Positions 10,046-19,482 of a DNA stretch of 64,000 bases are shown here, in pieces; positions within the stretch are counted from its first letter, which is position 1, and every line of letters starts with the position of its first letter. Source of the stretch: Thiomicrorhabdus sp. ZW0627 (lineage in GTDB: Bacteria; Pseudomonadota; Gammaproteobacteria; Thiomicrospirales; Thiomicrospiraceae); NCBI RefSeq assembly GCF_029767005.1, contig NZ_JARUQR010000001.1, positions 553,028 through 617,027 of the forward strand, read 5' to 3'. Position numbers and translations under genes: made by a program. Under the pieces are notes generated by a model, which worked only from the letters and a program-made list of their open reading frames with translations, made no database searches and was not told where the DNA came from.

Positions 10046-10996
10046 TTATTTCTGACGCTCTTTCAATACGTCTTCAGGCAACGAAAAACCTTGCTCCAAC
10101 GCCTTGTCACGGCAATAGTTGATTGCGAAATCCAACAACTCACCGACCGCGCGATGACGGAACTTATGCTTCTGACGGACATGAGAGAACGGACGTACGA
10201 TAGGTGGATCCAGAGGGATTGCCTTCAGAGTACCCAAACGCAACTCTTTAGAGATAGTGGTACGTGAAACAATCGCTACCCCCACATCAGACTCTACAGC
10301 CATTTTGACAGCTTCAGGGCTACCCAACTCCATCACAACGTTTAAGTCACTGTAACTCAACCCCTGCTCACGAATGTAAGTATCAATTACCGAACGGGAA
10401 CCTGAGCCTTCTTCACGTGAAATATAACCATACTTTCTGAAATCTTCGATCGATACTTTGTCGCGTTTAGCCAATGGATGATCCAAAGGACAGATCAACT
10501 GCATTTCATCCAGTCGGCAGACATCCACTTCAAGGTTTTTGTTGTGTACCGGCGCTTCAACCAGACCCAAATCGATCATGTTGTTTTCGACCATAGACAC
10601 GATTGCATCGGTATTCCCAACCTGAAGACGGATATTAACGTCTTCAAATTGCTTTTTGAACGCACCCAAAAGGCTTGGCAGCATGTATTCGGCAATCGTC
10701 GTACTTGCACCGATCACCAGACTCCCAGTAACTTCTCCAGTCAATTCCCGGACTTCGCTGTTCATCTTCTCATAATGCTCAAGAATCTGGTCAGCATAGT
10801 CATACACTACCTTCCCGGCATCCGTCAGAGTTATCTTGTTGTGCGTACGGTCGAAAAGTCGGGTGTTAAAGAAATCTTCAAGCTGCTTTACTTGGAACGT
10901 GACTGCCGGCTGAGTCATATGAAGCGTTTCAGCAGCTTTGGTAAAGCTCATTACTTTCGCAACAGTATGGAATACTTGAAGACGTCTATCTGCCAT
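10046..10996 (-). CDS. LysR-family transcriptional regulator (CysB/CbbR-like)
   Basis: Winged helix-turn-helix in residues 1-60 (FTKAAETLHMTQPAVTFQVKQLED), linker helix, then a two-lobed effector-binding domain to residue 316. The sequence style (LHMTQPAVT, FDRTHNKITLTDAG, ISREEGSGSR) resembles LysR members of the CbbR/CysL group, which control carbon fixation or sulfur genes in autotrophs. The target cannot be read from context: the neighbours are phoH (convergent) and a potassium channel. AAGGA lies eight bases before ATG. Two inverted copies of ATAAATTTTAT upstream may be its own binding sites. Confidence 0.9.
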   Translation of the reverse strand: MADRRLQVFHTVAKVMSFTKAAETLHMTQPAVTFQVKQLEDFFNTRLFDRTHNKITLTDAGKVVYDYADQILEHYEKMNSEVRELTGEVTGSLVIGASTTIAEYMLPSLLGAFKKQFEDVNIRLQVGNTDAIVSMVENNMIDLGLVEAPVHNKNLEVDVCRLDEMQLICPLDHPLAKRDKVSIEDFRKYGYISREEGSGSRSVIDTYIREQGLSYSDLNVVMELGSPEAVKMAVESDVGVAIVSRTTISKELRLGTLKAIPLDPPIVRPFSHVRQKHKFRHRAVGELLDFAINYCRDKALEQGFSLPEDVLKERQK

Positions 10997-11020
10997 CCGA
11001 AATTTCCTTTATGATCTACA

Positions 11021-11100
11021 ATAAAATTTATTAAACACTGTGAATATAGGGCTTTAAAACCCAAAAGTCAAACTTATTGATAGCAGCATAAATTTTATGC
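11021..11100. promoter_or_regulatory. Two AT-rich palindromic boxes upstream of lysR
   Basis: ATAAAATTTAT at 11021-11031 and its reverse complement ATAAATTTTAT at 11088-11098, the latter inside a perfect 15-base palindrome, GCATAAA-T-TTTATGC (11086-11100). Spaced 67 bases, about six helical turns. LysR proteins commonly autoregulate through such paired boxes; the assignment is inference. Confidence 0.4.
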
Positions 11101-11150
11101 CGCAGAAGTCTCCAACACCTGCTTTAAGCAAGCAATCATAACAGCTTGTA

Positions 11151-11972
11151 TTACTTTGACTTTGTATCATCTGATTGACTTTTCAGGTCCTGAATTTCTT
11201 TGGTCATGTGCTTAATGATATTTTCAACATGCTGCTGATTCTCAATCGTCTGCCTCTCAAGACGCTCTTCCATCAAGCGGACATAATTAAGAATTTCTTT
11301 TTCTTGCTTACGCTGACCCGAACCAATCAAAAATGCGGAAATATTCGCAGTAACCAAGGAAAACAAAACCACCCCGAACAAAATCAGAAAGGTTCCAAAA
11401 ATACGGCCATTTTCAGTTTGTGGTACCACATCACCATAACCAACGGTCGTTACGGTCACAATCGCATACCAGATACCATCAATGATATTGCGATCCTCTA
11501 TATAAGAGAACAAACCACCTGCACCGACAATCATGAACGCCGCGCCTATCAAAATCTGCCCAAGCCGGTGGCGCTTGAGGATAGTAACAACATCATTATA
11601 GAAGTGAGCAAAAAATCTCAGGAACAGCAAAAGCCGCAGGGAACGCATGATAACAGCCCAATCACCATGCCAACCGATCCACGGGAATGCCAGGATGACA
11701 ATCAAAACGTTCAGCCAATTCTCCCGCAAATATCGAGGACGGTCGTTCACGTTATACAGGTTGACGAAAAGCTCTGCTGCAAACACGATCCAGATAAGCG
11801 TCGATAACCATGAAGTATCCGCCTCGTATCCTGAATAATACATCAACAACTGGACAAACACGGCCAGCAATGCCAGAAGCACCAGTACCTCGAATTGACC
11901 ACCAATCCGTTTCGCCTTGGCATTCTCACGGTAATTAACGCCGGCAATCCCTAATATCGACTTATAATCCAT
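11151..11972 (-). CDS. Six-TM voltage-gated-like potassium channel
   Basis: Inner-membrane ion channel, 273 residues. Helices S1-S4 span about 27-130, with an S4-like segment carrying Arg every three to four residues (MRSLRLLLFLRFF, 109-121). Then S5, a pore loop with selectivity filter TVGYGD (176-181), S6, and a charged C-terminal coiled coil (about 215-265) likely to hold the tetramer together. No RCK/TrkA nucleotide-binding domain is present. The potassium-selective filter is intact. It lies 38 bases upstream of ubiI on the same strand, which may be incidental co-transcription. Confidence 0.9.
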   Translation of the reverse strand: MDYKSILGIAGVNYRENAKAKRIGGQFEVLVLLALLAVFVQLLMYYSGYEADTSWLSTLIWIVFAAELFVNLYNVNDRPRYLRENWLNVLIVILAFPWIGWHGDWAVIMRSLRLLLFLRFFAHFYNDVVTILKRHRLGQILIGAAFMIVGAGGLFSYIEDRNIIDGIWYAIVTVTTVGYGDVVPQTENGRIFGTFLILFGVVLFSLVTANISAFLIGSGQRKQEKEILNYVRLMEERLERQTIENQQHVENIIKHMTKEIQDLKSQSDDTKSK

Positions 11973-12011
11973 TCACGCTTCCCAACCAACACTGTATTTC
12001 TGAACATCAAT

Positions 12012-13274
12012 TTATTTTGCCAATTTCGGCAAGGCTTCACGTCCGTTCAAAGCCTGCCCCATCAACCAGTTCTTAACAGGCGTAAGTCGATTGGCAACCG
12101 GTAAGAACCCTTTTCGGAAGACCGACTTGAGCGCAGCATCCTGCTTGAACATCCAATCAAACCCTTCCATTGAACGTTGAACAATGGCATTGTCGCCTCG
12201 GCGCCAACGTTCATATCGACGCAAAACAGAAAACTGCCCTAAATCCCTACCGGTATCTCGCGCCTCGGCAAGCACTTCAATCAAAGCGGCTGCGTCCAAT
12301 AGCCCAAGGTTGACCCCTTGTCCAGCTTGAGGATGAATCGTATGCGCGGCATCACCAATCAGTGCCAGATTCGGCTTCACATAATGCTCCGCATGACGTC
12401 TTACAAGCGGAAAAGCGGCTCTTTCAGCAACCTCAACCACACGACCCAACTTCCAATCCGATGCGATACCAAGCTGCTCGGCAAATTCCGCATCCGATAA
12501 CGACAATGCCCACTGCATTTTTTCGATCGGTAGATACCAAGCGATCGAACTGATATTTTCACCCATTGCCAAATACGCAAACGGGCCGTCCTTAAGGTAA
12601 CGCTGCCAACAGGTATCTTGATGACTCAACTCTGTCTTGACACAGCCTACCACCGCGCACTGCTCATATTCGTGGATATCCAATCCGATGTTAGCCATTT
12701 GCCTAACTTGAGAATTGGCGCCATCTGCTCCAATGACCAGGTTTGTACGAATCTTTCCATAACCTTCCAAAAACAGACAGGCCTGTTCATTTTCGCGTCC
12801 CAACTTTTCCAGCTTCACATCCAGCAGAACCTTGATCTGCTCACATTGTGCGATCTGCTCCCACAAGGCCGCCTGAACCACACTGTTCTCTACTGTATAA
12901 CCCAAATTAGGTTCGCCCATATCTTCAGCGGAAAAATGCACTTCACCAGGGGTGACTTCATCCCAGACATGCATGGCAACAAACGGATGGTAACGACGAC
13001 GCTCGATTCCTTGCCAGGCCCCCAGGTTTCTAAGAATGTTTTCCGAAGCACGTGTCAAAGCGCTAACACGGGTCTGATAAAGCTGTTGCGGGTTCCAGTC
13101 GGTGTTAACCGCCTCACGCTCAAGAAGTAGAACATTAAAACCTTGACGACCCAAGCCCAAAGCCATGGCCGCACCAACCATTCCACCACCAACAACCACA
13201 ACACCCCAAACTGTCTGTTCCGCCTGCTCGGGCGTGACATGATTCAATGCACCCTGTTCCGTAACTAAATTCAT
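12012..13274 (-). CDS. ubiI: FAD-dependent ubiquinone-biosynthesis hydroxylase, UbiI (VisC) type
   Basis: Aromatic-ring hydroxylase of the UbiH/UbiF/VisC/COQ6 family. N-terminal FAD fold VVGGGMVGAAMALGLG with acidic LLERE, middle DG motif VIGADGANSQVR, and C-terminal LIGDAAHTIHPQAGQGVNLG. The family adds oxygen-derived hydroxyls to the ubiquinone ring. Its paralogue UbiH lies immediately upstream with a 4-base overlap (ATGA). The order ubiH-ubiI after pepP and ygfB matches E. coli, where this position is ubiI (C5 hydroxylation). The UbiI rather than UbiF assignment rests on that synteny. Confidence 0.85.
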   Translation of the reverse strand: MNLVTEQGALNHVTPEQAEQTVWGVVVVGGGMVGAAMALGLGRQGFNVLLLEREAVNTDWNPQQLYQTRVSALTRASENILRNLGAWQGIERRRYHPFVAMHVWDEVTPGEVHFSAEDMGEPNLGYTVENSVVQAALWEQIAQCEQIKVLLDVKLEKLGRENEQACLFLEGYGKIRTNLVIGADGANSQVRQMANIGLDIHEYEQCAVVGCVKTELSHQDTCWQRYLKDGPFAYLAMGENISSIAWYLPIEKMQWALSLSDAEFAEQLGIASDWKLGRVVEVAERAAFPLVRRHAEHYVKPNLALIGDAAHTIHPQAGQGVNLGLLDAAALIEVLAEARDTGRDLGQFSVLRRYERWRRGDNAIVQRSMEGFDWMFKQDAALKSVFRKGFLPVANRLTPVKNWLMGQALNGREALPKLAK

Positions 13275-14482
13275 GAGCGGCGCCCTCCCATTGCAAATCG
13301 GGCAAACCGCTTGCGCAGTCCAGGCATCGCTTGCAAGGCCATCATTCCAATTCCTCTTAAATGCCCTACCAGAGGTGAAGTATGCTGAAACACTTGAATC
13401 AGGCTGTCCGTCAATCCCATAACGCTTTCATGATCCGATTTGCGTTGTTCGGCATAGTCGGCCAGATATTGCGGATCACCAATATCAGCCTGTGTTTCCA
13501 GCCCTTCCAGAAAAACATCAATATCACGAATTCCCAGATTTAAACCTTGCGCTGCAACGGGATGCTGGGTATGCGATGCATTTCCCATCAACACAGCCCG
13601 CCCCGAATTCATCTGTTCGACATAAGTCTCTTTCAACGGGTAAGCGACACGTTTACTCACCTGGGTATAAGCACCCAGACGCTCCCCCATCTTTTCGGCA
13701 AACAAATCCATGAACGCCTCGTCATTCAGAGCCATCAACGATTCGATTTCTTCTTCGGGACAAACTAATACCGCCTTATGAAAATGGTCCTGCATTGGCA
13801 AGAGTGCAACCGGTCCTTGCTCAGTAAAACGCTCGTACGACCAACCTTCGGGATGCTGTTGCGTCTCAATCTGGGCAATGACTCCAAAAGCATGATAGGA
13901 CTTTTCCTGCATAGGCAGTCCCAAAATCGTCCTTACCCGAGAGTGTGTTCCATCGGCTCCAATGATCAATCCTGCTTGCACTTCGATCTCTTCTCCGGAA
14001 CCCATTTGAACCTTTGCATGGATTCGATCACCCTTTTCACAAAAATCGACCAGTTCAGCCGGGCAAAGTACGGTAACAGTCGCCATCTTACGGACATGCT
14101 GCCACAACACCCTGCCCAGATCACTGGACTGGATACTGTACCCCAAAGCGGGAACGCCGACTTCGTCTGCATTAAGGGTCGTAACACCCAAATAGCCTTT
14201 CTGGGAAACGTGAACATGTTGGATTTCGGTCACAAAAGTCTGAACGTCGGCCCAAACCTGCAATTTTTCCAGAACCAGTCTAGAACCATGAGACAAAGCG
14301 AGAACGCGCCCGTCAAAAGAGCTTCGGGAAGGCTCATCCCCTCCAGTTAAAACATCATCCAATGCAACGCTTTCCGCTAAGACAACCGAATGCCCTTTCA
14401 GAGCCAAGCCGATAGCCAACATCAAACCGACTGGACCTCCGCCGCAGATAAATGCGTCACCCTGATTAATCGTTTTTGCCAT
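13271..14482 (-). CDS. ubiH: 2-octaprenyl-6-methoxyphenol hydroxylase UbiH
   Basis: Second FAD monooxygenase of the ubiquinone pathway (C1 hydroxylation in E. coli). FAD-binding GGGPVGLMLAIGLALKG near the N-terminus, DG motif IIGADGTHSRVRTILG in the middle, and LMGNASHTQHPVAAQGLNLG near the C-terminus, where the usual GDAAH is replaced by GNASH, a substitution common in UbiH. 403 residues. Co-transcribed: pepP upstream, ubiI overlapping downstream. Confidence 0.9.
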   Translation of the reverse strand: MAKTINQGDAFICGGGPVGLMLAIGLALKGHSVVLAESVALDDVLTGGDEPSRSSFDGRVLALSHGSRLVLEKLQVWADVQTFVTEIQHVHVSQKGYLGVTTLNADEVGVPALGYSIQSSDLGRVLWQHVRKMATVTVLCPAELVDFCEKGDRIHAKVQMGSGEEIEVQAGLIIGADGTHSRVRTILGLPMQEKSYHAFGVIAQIETQQHPEGWSYERFTEQGPVALLPMQDHFHKAVLVCPEEEIESLMALNDEAFMDLFAEKMGERLGAYTQVSKRVAYPLKETYVEQMNSGRAVLMGNASHTQHPVAAQGLNLGIRDIDVFLEGLETQADIGDPQYLADYAEQRKSDHESVMGLTDSLIQVFQHTSPLVGHLRGIGMMALQAMPGLRKRFARFAMGGRRS

Positions 14483-14522
14483 GAATGTTTTATCCGTTTT
14501 ATCTATCTCTTAGCCCCGAACA

Positions 14523-15905
14523 TCACACATTGGGATTGTTCTCAGACATCCATTGCTCAATGGCTTCCACCGTTCTCGGTAACCCTTTGGTCAATACTTC
14601 ACTACCCGAATCCGTCACCAGAATGTCATCTTCAATTCGGATTCCGATACCTTTCCAGCGCTCTTCAACATCGTCCAGTCCCGGATCAACATATAATCCC
14701 GGCTCAACAGTCACCACCATACCCGGCTCAAACTCTCTCCAGTCGCCATTGATCTTGTAACTGCCAACGTCATGTACATCCATACCCAGCCAATGTCCGG
14801 TTCCGTGCATGAAGAAAGCGCGATACGCCTCTTCCTTGATCAAGGCCTGAACATCACCATTCAACAACCCTAACTCCACCAAACCTGTCGTCAGGATTTC
14901 AATCACCTTTTGATGCGGTTCACTGTAACAGACGCCCGGTTTGATACAATCAATCGCCGTTTGCTGAGCCTGATAGACCAACTCGTACAAACTTTTCTGT
15001 TCTTCGGAAAAACGGCCGCTTACCGGAAATGTAGTCGTAATATCGCCGGCGTACCCACGGAATTCCGCCCCGGCATCCACTAGAACCAATTGATGCCTTC
15101 CCATCTGATCACTATTCTCGGTATAGTGAAGGATGCAGGCATTATCACCACTGGCCACAATCGAATTAAATGCCACTTTCTGCGAACCGTGCTGCATAAA
15201 CGTCGCTTCCAAATCCGCCTGCACCTGAAACTCATATTTACCGGCAGCCACACTGCGCATGGCCGCCAAATGCCCTTCAACGGAAATTCTCGCGGCTTCA
15301 CGCATCAATGCGACTTCCGCATCGGATTTAAACAAACGCATCTCATGAGTAATGGTATCCAAGTCGCACAACTGCGTCGGCGCCGAAACCCCTCTGCGAA
15401 CCTTAGATTTCAAAGTGGACAACCACTGCTCGACCGGCTCCATCCAAGTAGCCATCTGACCGAAACTGAAATAAAGGTTCTCGATGTTTTCCAGATATTC
15501 CGCCACGTGCTCATCCATCTCTTCAATTGACCAGGCCTGATCAATTTTCAGAATTGCCGGCGCCATTTCGACTCCGAGGCGTCTACCTTGCCAGGTTTCC
15601 TGCTCGGGGTCCCTCGGGCGAACAAAAAGTACACTCTGATTACGTGATGTCTTAAGTAGCAGCAGCACTGAATCGGGTTCGGAAAAACCGGTCAAATAGA
15701 AAAAATCGCTTTCTGCGCGGAACGGAAATTCCACATCCCGGTTACGAATCTGTTCGTGTCCAGAAGAAACCAGTACTGCGCTGTTTTCCGGGAGTTTAGC
15801 AAACAGCGCATGGCGGTGCTCCTGTGCCATATCAATCATATGATTGGCTGGCTGACAGCCATTTTTCTGAGCAGAACCAGTTTGTTTGGAATCGTTTTGC
15901 AACAT
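14523..15905 (-). CDS. pepP: Xaa-Pro aminopeptidase (AMP-P II)
   Basis: Cytosolic dimetal M24B peptidase that removes an N-terminal residue before proline. N-terminal creatinase-like domain (to about residue 190), C-terminal pita-bread domain with the metal ligands in VLVDAGAEFRGYAGDITTTF, HGTGHWLGMDVHDVG and VVTVEPGLY, plus a final IRIEDD. 460 residues; E. coli PepP is 441, and the extra lies in a polar N-terminal tail of about 20 residues. Part of ygfB-pepP-ubiH-ubiI, as in E. coli. It contains one in-frame CAGGCCTG element (15532). Confidence 0.93.
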   Translation of the reverse strand: MLQNDSKQTGSAQKNGCQPANHMIDMAQEHRHALFAKLPENSAVLVSSGHEQIRNRDVEFPFRAESDFFYLTGFSEPDSVLLLLKTSRNQSVLFVRPRDPEQETWQGRRLGVEMAPAILKIDQAWSIEEMDEHVAEYLENIENLYFSFGQMATWMEPVEQWLSTLKSKVRRGVSAPTQLCDLDTITHEMRLFKSDAEVALMREAARISVEGHLAAMRSVAAGKYEFQVQADLEATFMQHGSQKVAFNSIVASGDNACILHYTENSDQMGRHQLVLVDAGAEFRGYAGDITTTFPVSGRFSEEQKSLYELVYQAQQTAIDCIKPGVCYSEPHQKVIEILTTGLVELGLLNGDVQALIKEEAYRAFFMHGTGHWLGMDVHDVGSYKINGDWREFEPGMVVTVEPGLYVDPGLDDVEERWKGIGIRIEDDILVTDSGSEVLTKGLPRTVEAIEQWMSENNPNV

Positions 15906-15927
15906 AAGGTACTCGACTTAAAACCAA

Positions 15928-16518
15928 TTAATGAACGGTATCAGACATATCCGAATCTTCAGGCATGATCGGCGGCGCCTGTGTCGGATTCAACTCTTCA
16001 TTAATCGTCAGAATCCCGATGCGCACAAACTCGATCAACTCCATCAAATCACTCTCTTCGGCTTCACCCAATTCCTTCGCTTCGGCCAAACCATCCACAT
16101 CGATTCGTGCGATGTCACCCAAATCACTAATCAACTCACGAACATCTTTTGAAATTTTTTCTTCCGGATCTTGCAGCCGCCCAACCAATCCTAGACCGTA
16201 AAGGACACCTTCGCACAACTCACCCAGCATGGAAGCCCTGTAAATCAAATCCTGTTCATCTTCAGGTAGGCACAATTCCAACTCAAAACCGGAACCGTTC
16301 AGGCCGTTATCCGTAGCCAGGTAAAGATCGTGCAAAGTTTTCAAAAAAGACTCTTTAACGGATTTAATCTGAGCCTCTTCCAGCAACTTACGAATCCACA
16401 CCGACTCTTCAAGGTCGTTATCACCACAAATCAAGCCGACAAGCACCCCTTGAACGAAAGATGGCGACTCCAATTCCGGATACGGTGAAAGCGCTTCTTT
16501 TATTTGATCAAAATCCAT
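15928..16518 (-). CDS. ygfB: UPF0149/YgfB-family protein
   Basis: Small acidic all-helical protein, first gene of the pepP-ubi operon, as in E. coli and other gammaproteobacteria. The biochemical role of YgfB is poorly defined; in Pseudomonas it has been tied to amidase/beta-lactamase gene regulation. Family traits seen: SPSFVQGVLVGLICG near the N-terminus, central GELCEGVLYGLGLVG, and acidic C-terminus. The frame opens at GTG 16527; I prefer the internal ATG at 16518 (MDFDQIKEAL), with AAGAG about ten bases upstream. 196 residues. Confidence 0.85.
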   Translation of the reverse strand: MDFDQIKEALSPYPELESPSFVQGVLVGLICGDNDLEESVWIRKLLEEAQIKSVKESFLKTLHDLYLATDNGLNGSGFELELCLPEDEQDLIYRASMLGELCEGVLYGLGLVGRLQDPEEKISKDVRELISDLGDIARIDVDGLAEAKELGEAEESDLMELIEFVRIGILTINEELNPTQAPPIMPEDSDMSDTVH

Positions 16519-16634
16519 TTCCAACACACTCTTGTTAATCTCAAAATATTGATGAATAATACCATACTTAAAGGCAGAACATACTTACTCGAAGTCCCTG
16601 CAAAAACCAAAAATCCCTTTAAGGAGCGTTGGCC

Positions 16635-16898
16635 GTGTTAACCATAACCCTAATGAATCACACTTTTGAAATCCCTTGTGAACCAGAGGATAAAGAACGC
16701 TTGATCGAAGCCGCGACCTTAATCGAAGACCGTTTGGAACAGGTCCCGAGTTTAAAAGGCGAAAGCAAAGTTCTAATGGTTGCCTTGAACCTGGCCTACG
16801 AACATTTGATGATGAAAGACGAAACCGTGCAATACACATTACATCTGGAAGATCAGATGGACACAGTCATGAATCAGTTGGCGACAGAATCGACCTGA
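16635..16898 (+). CDS. zapA: Cell division protein ZapA
   Basis: Small FtsZ-ring stabiliser: an N-terminal beta-rich head (LTITLMNHTFEIPCEPEDKERL) binds FtsZ, and a C-terminal coiled coil (about 50-87) makes the tetramer. The longest frame begins with TTG at 16629, but AAGGAG (16621-16626) is only two bases from it and eight from GTG at 16635. The GTG start gives MLTITLMNHTF and 87 residues. Divergent from ygfB with about 116 bases between, and followed by 6S RNA and fau exactly as in E. coli. Confidence 0.9.
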   Translation: MLTITLMNHTFEIPCEPEDKERLIEAATLIEDRLEQVPSLKGESKVLMVALNLAYEHLMMKDETVQYTLHLEDQMDTVMNQLATEST

Positions 16899-16990
16899 CC
16901 GATAGACGCCAAACGTCAAACCGATAAAAGACATCACATTTACTTATAAAAACCGATCAAAATAATCGCAGCGATTCGCGTTATTTCTTA

Positions 16991-17020
16991 TTCAGAGTCT
17001 GCCTCTGGCAATGTTATAAT
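16991..17020 (+). promoter_or_regulatory. Promoter of 6S RNA
   Basis: Perfect TATAAT at 17015-17020 with TTCAGA 18 bases upstream, placing the start near 17027, which coincides with the closing stem of the RNA. Confidence 0.7.
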
Positions 17021-17026
17021 ATAACC

Positions 17027-17201
17027 ATGGCACGGAGTTGCTGGGCATAAACCCCCTTCCGATAATTACTACATTGGGGCCAGAAACTTTGAGTGGTGAG
17101 CATCTCGTTAGCCTGGCTAACCCGAGAAGCCTAAATTCTTAGTGGAGGCTGCCACCTGAACTCTTCGGTTCAGGGATTTTCGTTCAGCGATTTCGTGTCT
17201 A
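17027..17201 (+). ncRNA. ssrS: 6S RNA
   Basis: Regulatory RNA that mimics an open promoter and binds sigma-70 RNA polymerase in stationary phase. Position between zapA and fau is the conserved ssrS site. Seen: a 13-pair closing stem between 17031-17043 and 17185-17197 (all Watson-Crick or G-U), an internal segment GTGAGCATCTCG ... CCCGAGAAGCCT that matches the E. coli 6S core almost base for base, and a purine/pyrimidine-rich central bulge. Ends are estimated from the stem and promoter and are good to a few bases. Confidence 0.92.
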
Positions 17202-17229
17202 CCCTATCATCCATTTCGAATGCCGGACA

Positions 17230-17829
17230 ATGACAATTCAAAGCAGCGCCACCCTAAGAAAGACACTGCGAGAAAAGCGCCAGACGCTAACAACGCAACA
17301 ACAAAACGAACACGCGCTCTCGGCCTGCCAAAACCTACTGAATTCCAAACTCCTTCAACAAAACAAAAAAATCGCCGTATTTTTAAGTCAAGACGGAGAA
17401 CTGGGAACCGAACCACTCATCCACGCGCTATGGGAAAAACAAAATCTGGAAGTCTACCTGCCGGCACTGGAAACCCAACCTAATTGGCACATGGGATTCT
17501 CGCCTTACTTGCCTGGTAGTCGAATGATTCCCAACCGCTTCAAGATTCCCGAACCGGATATACCTCTAGAGCAACACCTATCGGGTGTCGACATGGATCT
17601 GGTCATCATGCCTCTAGTCGGTTTTGACGGAGATGGAAATCGCATGGGAATGGGCGGCGGCTATTATGATCGAACTTTCGAATTTAAACTCAAAGAACAC
17701 AAACAGAAACCGTTGTTGATCGGCTGGGCGCATAGTTGCCAACAGGTACAGAAGCTCGATACTGAATCTTGGGATGTTCCACTCGACGCCATCGTAACCG
17801 AACTAGGCCTTTTAAGCTTCAACAAGTGA
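17230..17829 (+). CDS. fau: 5-formyltetrahydrofolate cyclo-ligase
   Basis: Converts 5-formyl-THF to 5,10-methenyl-THF using ATP. 199 residues. Family marks: N-terminal LRKTLREKRQTL, the phosphate-binding GFDGDGNRMGMGGGYYDRTF, and a C-terminal DVPLDAIVTE strand. Known as ygfA/fau in E. coli, where it is processed from a transcript shared with 6S RNA. The same arrangement is conserved here, so read-through from the 6S promoter is likely. Confidence 0.92.
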   Translation: MTIQSSATLRKTLREKRQTLTTQQQNEHALSACQNLLNSKLLQQNKKIAVFLSQDGELGTEPLIHALWEKQNLEVYLPALETQPNWHMGFSPYLPGSRMIPNRFKIPEPDIPLEQHLSGVDMDLVIMPLVGFDGDGNRMGMGGGYYDRTFEFKLKEHKQKPLLIGWAHSCQQVQKLDTESWDVPLDAIVTELGLLSFNK

Positions 17830-17896
17830 GTGAAAGCCGCCTGAGAATAAACGGCCAGAGATAAGAAAAAACGTCCAGAAGACGCTTCCGGGTTCT

Positions 17897-19417
17897 TTAA
17901 AGACCCGCAACCACCTGATCAGACAAAGGAATTCTCATCTTCTTACCAACATAAAGCTGGTTCGCATTTTTAATTCCATTCAACTTTTTCAAAGTCTTCG
18001 TTGAAACCTGATAGTTACTCGCGATTTCAGACAGCGTATCGCCGGGCTGAACTTTATACTGCACATATAAAGTCTCTCCCCAATGCGGTTTCTGTGCATT
18101 GCCGTCAACGAACTTCTGCAAACCGCGCACGATAGAGCTTGCCATCTTGGTTTGGAACGAAGAGCTCATTAGCTTACGTGCTTCACTTGGGTTCGAAATA
18201 AATGCCGTCTCGATCAATAAAGAAGGCATATCAATCGATTTCAATACAGCAAATTCAGCCGACTGCAGTGTGGATTTATGCATATGAACCGATCTCTGCA
18301 TCTCTTTCAAAACGCTTCTTCCAAGCTTGCGGCTGGCGCGGATATTCGCTTCTCGCGTCAGATCACTCAACGCAAACGCCACGTCACGATCTCGCCCTTG
18401 CAGCTTAATATCCTGTAAAGAGGCATTTTCACTTTTTGCCAACAGTCTGGCCATGACACTACTCGCACCACCCTTCGACAAAACGTAGACCGAACCACCT
18501 CGCACCGATTTTTTATGGAAAGCATCCGCATGAACCGAAATAAAAATATCGGCATTATTCTTTTTGGCAATTTTAACGCGCTCATGCAATGGAATAAAGA
18601 CATCGCTGTTTCTCGTCAAAATGGCGCGCATCCCAGGTTGCTGATCGATTAGACGTTTCAGCTCTCGCGACATTTGCAACGTAGCATTCTTTTCGTACAC
18701 ATGGTTATGACCGATTGCCCCAACGTCTTTTCCACCATGCCCAGGATCAATCGCCACAACCAACGTATCGCCCTTAATCAGAATCGAGCTATCTTTATTA
18801 AGCAAGGATTGAGTCGCTTGGTTATTCTTAACTTCGCGTGCAACGTTGTCTTTTACCGTTTTGTCCATCGCTACCAAAGGCTGTGAAGGAGTTTTTTCAA
18901 TCAACGGCTTCGGATTTTCCGGCGATTTAGCGATCAAACTTGCCTTAGTTTCGGCAGGTTTCTTCTCATGCTTTTGAACTGTCACCTTTTTGTCGGCAAC
19001 CTGAACGTCAGGCTGAACCAGGTCTACAACCAAACGCTCGGCGCCGGATTTGTTCTCACCCAGCGTAAAGAAGTTGTAGTCATAATTCTTATGAAGATCC
19101 AAGACGATCCGCAAGCCTTTCTGGTGATCAGAAACACGGACTCGATACAGACGGGAATCTTTGAAATATTTATTCTTGAAATCGAGCTTATTGGCGGTTT
19201 TGTAAAAGTCGACCACCACTCTGGACGGATTGTTTAGCTTATAAACCTTAAAGTCATGATTTTTTCTGATATCAAAGACAACCCGCGTCTTATCCGGTTT
19301 CTGGCCGACACGAACTTTGTCCAACTCTGCTCCGGCATAAACCGAAGAGGCATTGAGCAGCAACGCCACAGCTAAAGTCGCAGTAATGAATGTCTTGGCA
19401 AAGCTGAATGATTTCAT
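17897..19417 (-). CDS. N-acetylmuramoyl-L-alanine amidase with AMIN and LysM domains
   Basis: Periplasmic zinc amidase that splits septal peptidoglycan for daughter-cell separation. Sec signal peptide (1-28), AMIN targeting domain (about 32-137), a Lys/Pro-rich linker, Amidase_3 domain (219-436) with zinc ligands His227, Glu242, His296 and catalytic Glu403, and one C-terminal LysM (453-498; YKVQPGDTLSEIA). AmiB/AmiC type; the tsaE-amidase order recalls E. coli tsaE-amiB, so AmiB is the closer parallel. The inhibitory helix region that EnvC/NlpD relieves in E. coli probably lies at 318-390. 506 residues. Confidence 0.92.
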   Translation of the reverse strand: MKSFSFAKTFITATLAVALLLNASSVYAGAELDKVRVGQKPDKTRVVFDIRKNHDFKVYKLNNPSRVVVDFYKTANKLDFKNKYFKDSRLYRVRVSDHQKGLRIVLDLHKNYDYNFFTLGENKSGAERLVVDLVQPDVQVADKKVTVQKHEKKPAETKASLIAKSPENPKPLIEKTPSQPLVAMDKTVKDNVAREVKNNQATQSLLNKDSSILIKGDTLVVAIDPGHGGKDVGAIGHNHVYEKNATLQMSRELKRLIDQQPGMRAILTRNSDVFIPLHERVKIAKKNNADIFISVHADAFHKKSVRGGSVYVLSKGGASSVMARLLAKSENASLQDIKLQGRDRDVAFALSDLTREANIRASRKLGRSVLKEMQRSVHMHKSTLQSAEFAVLKSIDMPSLLIETAFISNPSEARKLMSSSFQTKMASSIVRGLQKFVDGNAQKPHWGETLYVQYKVQPGDTLSEIASNYQVSTKTLKKLNGIKNANQLYVGKKMRIPLSDQVVAGL

Positions 19418-19482
19418 AAACTTATCTCTACACTAAAGTTTAACTTACCAATGTCATAACAAACAGCATGCCAACTTCACCG

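Noticed and set aside
17830-17910. Imperfect hairpin around the amidase stop codon as terminator
   Set aside because: The stem is bulged, includes the stop codon and lacks a T-run, so support is too weak.
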